Positions 60,722-64,000 of a DNA stretch of 64,000 nt are shown here, one piece after another; positions within the stretch are counted from its first letter, which is position 1; each line of letters begins with the position of its first letter. The notes under the pieces are model-generated. The model was not told where the DNA came from and did not search any database. It was given only the letters and a program-made list of their open reading frames with translations. The stretch spans positions 1 to 64,000 of the forward strand of contig JAKLGA010000006.1 in NCBI GenBank assembly GCA_022710975.1. The letters run 5' to 3'. The position numbers were made by a program, and so were the translations under genes. The DNA is from Myxococcota bacterium. GTDB taxonomy: Bacteria; Myxococcota; B64-G9.

Positions 60722-62356
60722 GTGCGCCCCCTCCGCACGCGCCTGGCCACCTGGGCCGGCGCCCTGTGCGCGCTGCTGCTCGCCGGCTGCCCCGCCTCGG
60801 GTCCCGACCCGGCCCGGCCCTGGGCGCTGGTGCTGGCCGAGGCCGCCAGCGCGGCCGAGGCCGCCGAGCTGGCCGAGGCGCTGGGCGCCGAGCGGCCCGA
60901 GCTCGAGGGCGCCACCGCCGTCAGCCTGCCCAGCCCGGCGGGCCCGGCGCGCCACCTGGTGCTCAGCCGGCCCCTGGCCGAGCGGGCCGAGGCGGAGCAG
61001 CTCCGCGCCGCGTTGCTCCAGGGCCGCGCCGGCCAGCTCGAGCTGCTCGACTTCCGCACCCTGCCGCCGCCCGTGCAGGCCGCCGCGCCCGAGCCCAGCG
61101 CGCCCGAGGAGGCGGCCGAGCTCGAGCGCCTGGCGGCCTGGTTGCCGGAGGCGGCCGGGGCCGAGCTCGAGGACCTGCTGCTGCTGTCCCAGCCGGAGCG
61201 GCTGGGCCGGAGCGCCGGCGACATGGTCGGCTGGGCCGCGCCCGCGGCCTGGGCGCGCGCGCACGCGGGCCTGGGCTGGAGCGCGCTCGCCCAGGCGCGC
61301 TACCGGCTGGGCGAGGGGAGCCAGGTGCGGGTGTTCGTCGGCCTGGTCGATCCGGCCCAGGCCGAGGGACCCGATGCGCTGCGGCGGGTGTTCGACTTCC
61401 TCGAGGAGCACGTGCGGAGCGCCGAGCCGCTCCCCCCGCCCGAGGCGGCCCCGCCCCCCCGCGGCGCGAAGGCGAAGAAGAAGGCCAAGGCGCCCGCGCG
61501 CCGGGGCAAGCGGCCGCCCCCCCCGCCGGCGCCCGCGCCGGCCCTGGGCGCGGACGGCGAGCTGGCCCTGGTGCCCGTGGTCAAGGAGCTGCCCGCGCCG
61601 CAGGCCAAGCTCCTGCCCTGGGGGCCGGGCGAGGTGTTCGTGGTCGGGCAGGTGGCCTTCGTGCCCACCCGGCACATCCAGGCGGACACGGGTCTGGCGA
61701 CCGCCTGGCTCGCCTGGCTGCCCGAGCGCAAGGGCGTGGCCCTGTTCCTGTTCGACGATCCGGCCCGCGGCGAGCCCTGGCTCGCCCCGCGCGGCCTGCG
61801 CGGCTCACCCGGGTTGCAGCTCCACCCGTGGGTGCGGAAGGTGTGGAGCTACCTGCCGGACGCCACCATGCCCGGCGAGCGGCTGGACCGGCTGGGGGCC
61901 ACCCGCCTGGGCGCCTGGGCGCCGGCCGGGGTGCGCAAGCTGCCCCAGATCGCCGCCCTGGCCGAGCGGCCGGTGCTGTTCGCGGGCTACCGCTCGGACA
62001 AGCTGGCCTGGCAGCTGCTCTGGGTCCAGACCGGCGATCCGCAGGCGGCCAAGCTGCTGTTCGAGCAGGGCATCGTCCAGCCGCGCCAGCAGCTCATCCA
62101 GGCCGTGCTCGGCAGCAAGCGCGCGGTGAGCTACGACGTGGGCGTCACCCTGAGGGAGCTGGGGGACGTGCAGGCCTGGCAGCTGCTGGGGGCGGCCGAG
62201 GGGCGCTTGCAGGAGTTGTACTTCCAGCGGGGGGACGAGGTCTGGCTGGTGACCGGCTCGGGCCCGCAGAGCGGGGAGGCCGGCGGCCGGATGAGCATCC
62301 AGGATCTGCTGGGCCGGGCCGACAGCTTGCCCTTCTGGCCCGCCTCCGTGGAATGA
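60722..62356 (+). CDS. Lipoprotein of unknown function
   Basis: 544 aa from a GTG at 60722, with AGGAGGG before it and immediately after the previous stop. The signal peptide ends in the lipobox LLLAGC. The first 220 residues are Ala/Glu/Leu-rich helical; a basic Lys/Pro/Ala stretch (GAKAKKKAKAPARRGKRPPP) follows; the C-terminal half (about 285-540) is more globular, with VFVVGQVAFVPTRHIQADTG and VALFLFDDPARGEPW. No family recognised. Probably envelope-anchored and co-expressed with the kinase. Confidence 0.75.
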   Translation: MRPLRTRLATWAGALCALLLAGCPASGPDPARPWALVLAEAASAAEAAELAEALGAERPELEGATAVSLPSPAGPARHLVLSRPLAERAEAEQLRAALLQGRAGQLELLDFRTLPPPVQAAAPEPSAPEEAAELERLAAWLPEAAGAELEDLLLLSQPERLGRSAGDMVGWAAPAAWARAHAGLGWSALAQARYRLGEGSQVRVFVGLVDPAQAEGPDALRRVFDFLEEHVRSAEPLPPPEAAPPPRGAKAKKKAKAPARRGKRPPPPPAPAPALGADGELALVPVVKELPAPQAKLLPWGPGEVFVVGQVAFVPTRHIQADTGLATAWLAWLPERKGVALFLFDDPARGEPWLAPRGLRGSPGLQLHPWVRKVWSYLPDATMPGERLDRLGATRLGAWAPAGVRKLPQIAALAERPVLFAGYRSDKLAWQLLWVQTGDPQAAKLLFEQGIVQPRQQLIQAVLGSKRAVSYDVGVTLRELGDVQAWQLLGAAEGRLQELYFQRGDEVWLVTGSGPQSGEAGGRMSIQDLLGRADSLPFWPASVE

Positions 62357-62370
62357 ACTTCATTTTTTTC

Positions 62371-62398
62371 TTGCATCCCCTGGTTCGGTGGCTATAAT
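62371..62398 (+). promoter_or_regulatory. Promoter of rplC
   Basis: TTGCAT (62371-62376), 16-bp spacer, perfect TATAAT (62393-62398). A seven-T tract lies just upstream (62363-62369) and may act as an UP element. This is a strong promoter, as expected for a ribosomal gene. Confidence 0.75.
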
Positions 62399-62406
62399 TC
62401 AGCGCT

Positions 62407-62435
62407 CTCGAAATCCGGCAGGGCGCCGGATCGAG
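62407..62435 (+). promoter_or_regulatory. Leader hairpin before rplC
   Basis: CTCG-AA-ATCCGGC (62407-62419) pairs with GCCGGAT-CGAG (62425-62435) around a 5-nt loop AGGGC, with a 2-nt bulge. It lies in the 74-nt leader, upstream of the ribosome site AAGGAG. It might be a ribosomal-protein autoregulatory site, though no known L3 or L4 mimic is recognised. Confidence 0.5.
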
Positions 62436-62478
62436 GTTCGGAAGGGCGCGAATACGCGGACTGCGAAGGAGTTTTGCG

Positions 62479-63135
62479 ATGTCCAGGGCGATTCTGGGAC
62501 GTAAGGTCGGCATGACCCAGATCTTCGACGAGGCGGGCCAGGTGATTCCCGTCACGGTCGTGCAGGCGGGTCCCTGCGTGGTGGTCCAGAAGCGGACCGC
62601 GGCCAAGCACCGCTACACGGCGCTGCAGATCGGCTTCGACGAGATCGCGGGCCGCAAGCTGACCAAGCCCGTGCGGGGCGTGTTCGAGCGGCTGGAGCTC
62701 AAGCCCCAGCGCTTCCTGCGCGAGGTGCGCATGAGCGCGGAGGAGGTCGAGGCCTACAAGGTGGGCGACACCATCAAGGTCTCCATCTTCGCCGCCGGCG
62801 AGTACGTCGACGTGGAGGGCATGACCAAGGGCAAGGGCTTCCAGGGCGTGGTGAAGCGCTTCCACTTCCGGGGCGCGAACCAGACCCACGGCACCCACGA
62901 GTACCGTCGCCACGGCGGCGCCATCGGCTGCCGCGAGGATCCCGGCCACATCTTCAAGGGCCGCGGGATGCCCGGCCACATGGGCCACACGCGCGTCACC
63001 ACCCCGAACCTCAAGGTGGTGAAGGTGGACGCGGATCAGAACCTGCTGCTGATCCACGGCGCCGTGCCCGGCTCCAAGGGCGCGCTCCTGTTCGTGCACA
63101 AGGCCGTCAAGCACATGGCCAAGCAGGGCCTGTGA
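62479..63135 (+). CDS. rplC: Ribosomal protein L3 (stand-alone)
   Basis: 218 aa, normal length. L3 binds 23S rRNA near the peptidyl transferase centre and starts 50S assembly. It opens ILGRKVGMTQIFDEAGQVIP; the central loop reads GTHEYRRHGGAIGCREDPGH, and MPGHMGHTRVTTPNL follows. In E. coli, Gln150 in the equivalent GSIGQ motif is methylated; here Cys stands in its place. It is not flanked by rpsJ, rplD, rplW or other S10-operon genes: upstream is a lipoprotein, downstream an outer-membrane barrel. Confidence 0.95.
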   Translation: MSRAILGRKVGMTQIFDEAGQVIPVTVVQAGPCVVVQKRTAAKHRYTALQIGFDEIAGRKLTKPVRGVFERLELKPQRFLREVRMSAEEVEAYKVGDTIKVSIFAAGEYVDVEGMTKGKGFQGVVKRFHFRGANQTHGTHEYRRHGGAIGCREDPGHIFKGRGMPGHMGHTRVTTPNLKVVKVDADQNLLLIHGAVPGSKGALLFVHKAVKHMAKQGL

Positions 63136-63245
63136 GCCACCTCACACCCTGAGCCCTCCGGCCGCTTCCGGGCCTCCGCTCCCGCTCCTCCCGCCCTGGT
63201 AATCAGATGTGGTCCAGAGTGGGAATCATCAATTAAAGAAATTGC

Positions 63246-63275
63246 TTGCCTTGCCTCCGGAGGCTGTCATATATC
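63246..63275 (+). promoter_or_regulatory. Possible promoter for the terminal barrel gene
   Basis: TTGCCT (63246-63251), 18-bp spacer, TATATC (63270-63275), about 60 bp before the ATG at 63335. The AT-rich stretch 63215-63245 upstream could be an UP element. Confidence 0.45.
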
Positions 63276-63334
63276 CGGTTGCAACCATGGCTTGCTACCG
63301 TTCCTCCAAACAGCGCAGCGGAGATTCCAAGACC

Positions 63335-64000
63335 ATGCGTAATCGACGAAGCCTGCTCGCATTTGTGTGGGTCCTGGGCCTTGTCGCCGCCTTCCCCGCC
63401 GCAGCCCGGGAAGGCGAGCCCGAGGTCGTGGTCGCCAACCGCATGTTCGACATGGGGGGGAAGTTCGAGGTGGCCTTCTCCCCGCTCACGGTCTCCGTGT
63501 TCGACAAGTACACGCGCCACTTCGGCCTCGATCTCGGCCTGGTGTACTACTTCCACGACACCATCGGCATCGAGATCGAGGGCGGCTACAACTACGTGGC
63601 CGGCTGGCGGGTGCTGCTGACCGACATCGTCGCCAAGAGCGCCCTGCAGGCCCCGGTGGAGAAGCTGCCGCTGACGGATCTGAAGTACATGCAGGGCTAC
63701 GCCCAGGGCGGGCTGATCTTCAGCCCGCTGTACGGCAAGCTCAACCTGTCCTCGGAGCTGGCCTTCGGCATCAACCTGTACTTCGTGGCCGGCGGCGGGG
63801 TGGGCTTCTACAAGTACCCGCTGCGCGGGATCGGCACGGGCGGACATCTCGAGAACCAGCTCTACGCGAGCGACATGAGCATCAAGGGCATGTTCTACTT
63901 CGGCGGCGGCGTGCGGCTGCACGCGCTGGACTGGTTCAGCCTCAGGCTGGAGGTGCGCGATCAGTGCGCGCCGGACAGCTACGTCGCGGACAAGAAGACG
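63335..64000 (+). CDS. Outer-membrane beta-barrel protein, N-terminal part
   Basis: 222 codons to the window edge with no stop. The ATG at 63335 opens the signal peptide (LLAFVWVLGLVAAFPAAAR); an in-frame ATG at 63287 has no ribosome site. The body shows strands such as FEVAFSPLTVSVFDKYTRHF, IGIEIEGGYNYVAGW and LNLSSELAFGINLYFVAGGG. This is the OMP_myx_plus-type small barrel style, like the 54727 gene. Function unknown. Confidence 0.8.
   Translation, partial: MRNRRSLLAFVWVLGLVAAFPAAAREGEPEVVVANRMFDMGGKFEVAFSPLTVSVFDKYTRHFGLDLGLVYYFHDTIGIEIEGGYNYVAGWRVLLTDIVAKSALQAPVEKLPLTDLKYMQGYAQGGLIFSPLYGKLNLSSELAFGINLYFVAGGGVGFYKYPLRGIGTGGHLENQLYASDMSIKGMFYFGGGVRLHALDWFSLRLEVRDQCAPDSYVADKKT

Noticed and set aside
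57167-61675. Very long minus-strand frame across the kinase, coiled-coil and lipoprotein genes
   Set aside because: Only its last 315 codons (57167-58114) look like a protein; the rest is antisense to clear plus-strand genes with known domains.

Overview
This is a very GC-rich chromosomal window with codon third positions almost always G or C. Several features point to a Myxococcota-like or related former 'Deltaproteobacteria' lineage (inference): many TPR lipoproteins, a Ser/Thr kinase fused to a PEGA domain, an FG-GAP lipoprotein with an Asp-Ala-Ser stalk, outer-membrane barrels, a membrane protein with a myxobacterial-type TonB-like tail, and an operon whose order of protein types recalls the Myxococcus Nfs/Glt envelope machine. 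Most neighbouring genes overlap by 4 bp (ATGA/GTGA), so long transcription units are the rule.

Layout. 1-8.3 kb: the start of a VIT-domain protein and a transglutaminase/TPR protein (both minus), a tRNA-Val with terminator, then a plus-strand run: PEGA protein, SDR, TPR lipoprotein, argS, SPOR protein, secreted protein. 8.2-10.5 kb (minus): an FG-GAP lipoprotein and a Ca-loop-like repeat lipoprotein. 10.6-16 kb (plus): a ribbon-helix-helix regulator, two nucleotide-sugar SDRs, signal peptidase I, dihydroorotase and an unknown. 15.9-22.2 kb (minus): large lipoprotein, MATE transporter, plsY, argF and a cyclic-2,3-diphosphoglycerate-synthetase-like GTPase. 22.3-33.9 kb (plus): U32 peptidase, glycerate kinase, two unknown membrane/envelope proteins, greA, TPR lipoprotein, recG, a seven-zinc-ribbon protein, lipA, SRPBCC protein and an XRE-cupin regulator.

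34.0-37.2 kb is an anomalous island. It holds two AT-richer lipoprotein genes of unknown function, each preceded by a copy of a 57-bp direct repeat, and then about 1 kb of degenerate 21-bp tandem units. A Cys-rich repeat lipoprotein follows (37.2-39.9 kb), then a possible sigma-54 promoter, a small acidic ORF and enolase.

41.8-56.7 kb is one long minus-strand block with an amidase at its distal end. Its order is: small lipoprotein, SH3b-barrel, barrel, barrel lipoprotein, periplasmic protein, TPR protein, giant TPR protein, TPR lipoprotein, small exported protein, TonB-like inner-membrane protein, lipoprotein, barrel. The order of protein types parallels NfsA-H / GltA-H, the sporulation-coat and gliding complexes of Myxococcus, and it is the most interesting system here.

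56.8-64 kb holds a tiny Lys/Ala-rich protein behind a near-consensus promoter, a membrane protein, a Ser/Thr kinase-PEGA receptor followed by coiled-coil and lipoprotein genes, a solitary rplC away from its usual S10-operon neighbours, and the start of another outer-membrane barrel. Assignments rest on reading the sequence; no database search was possible.
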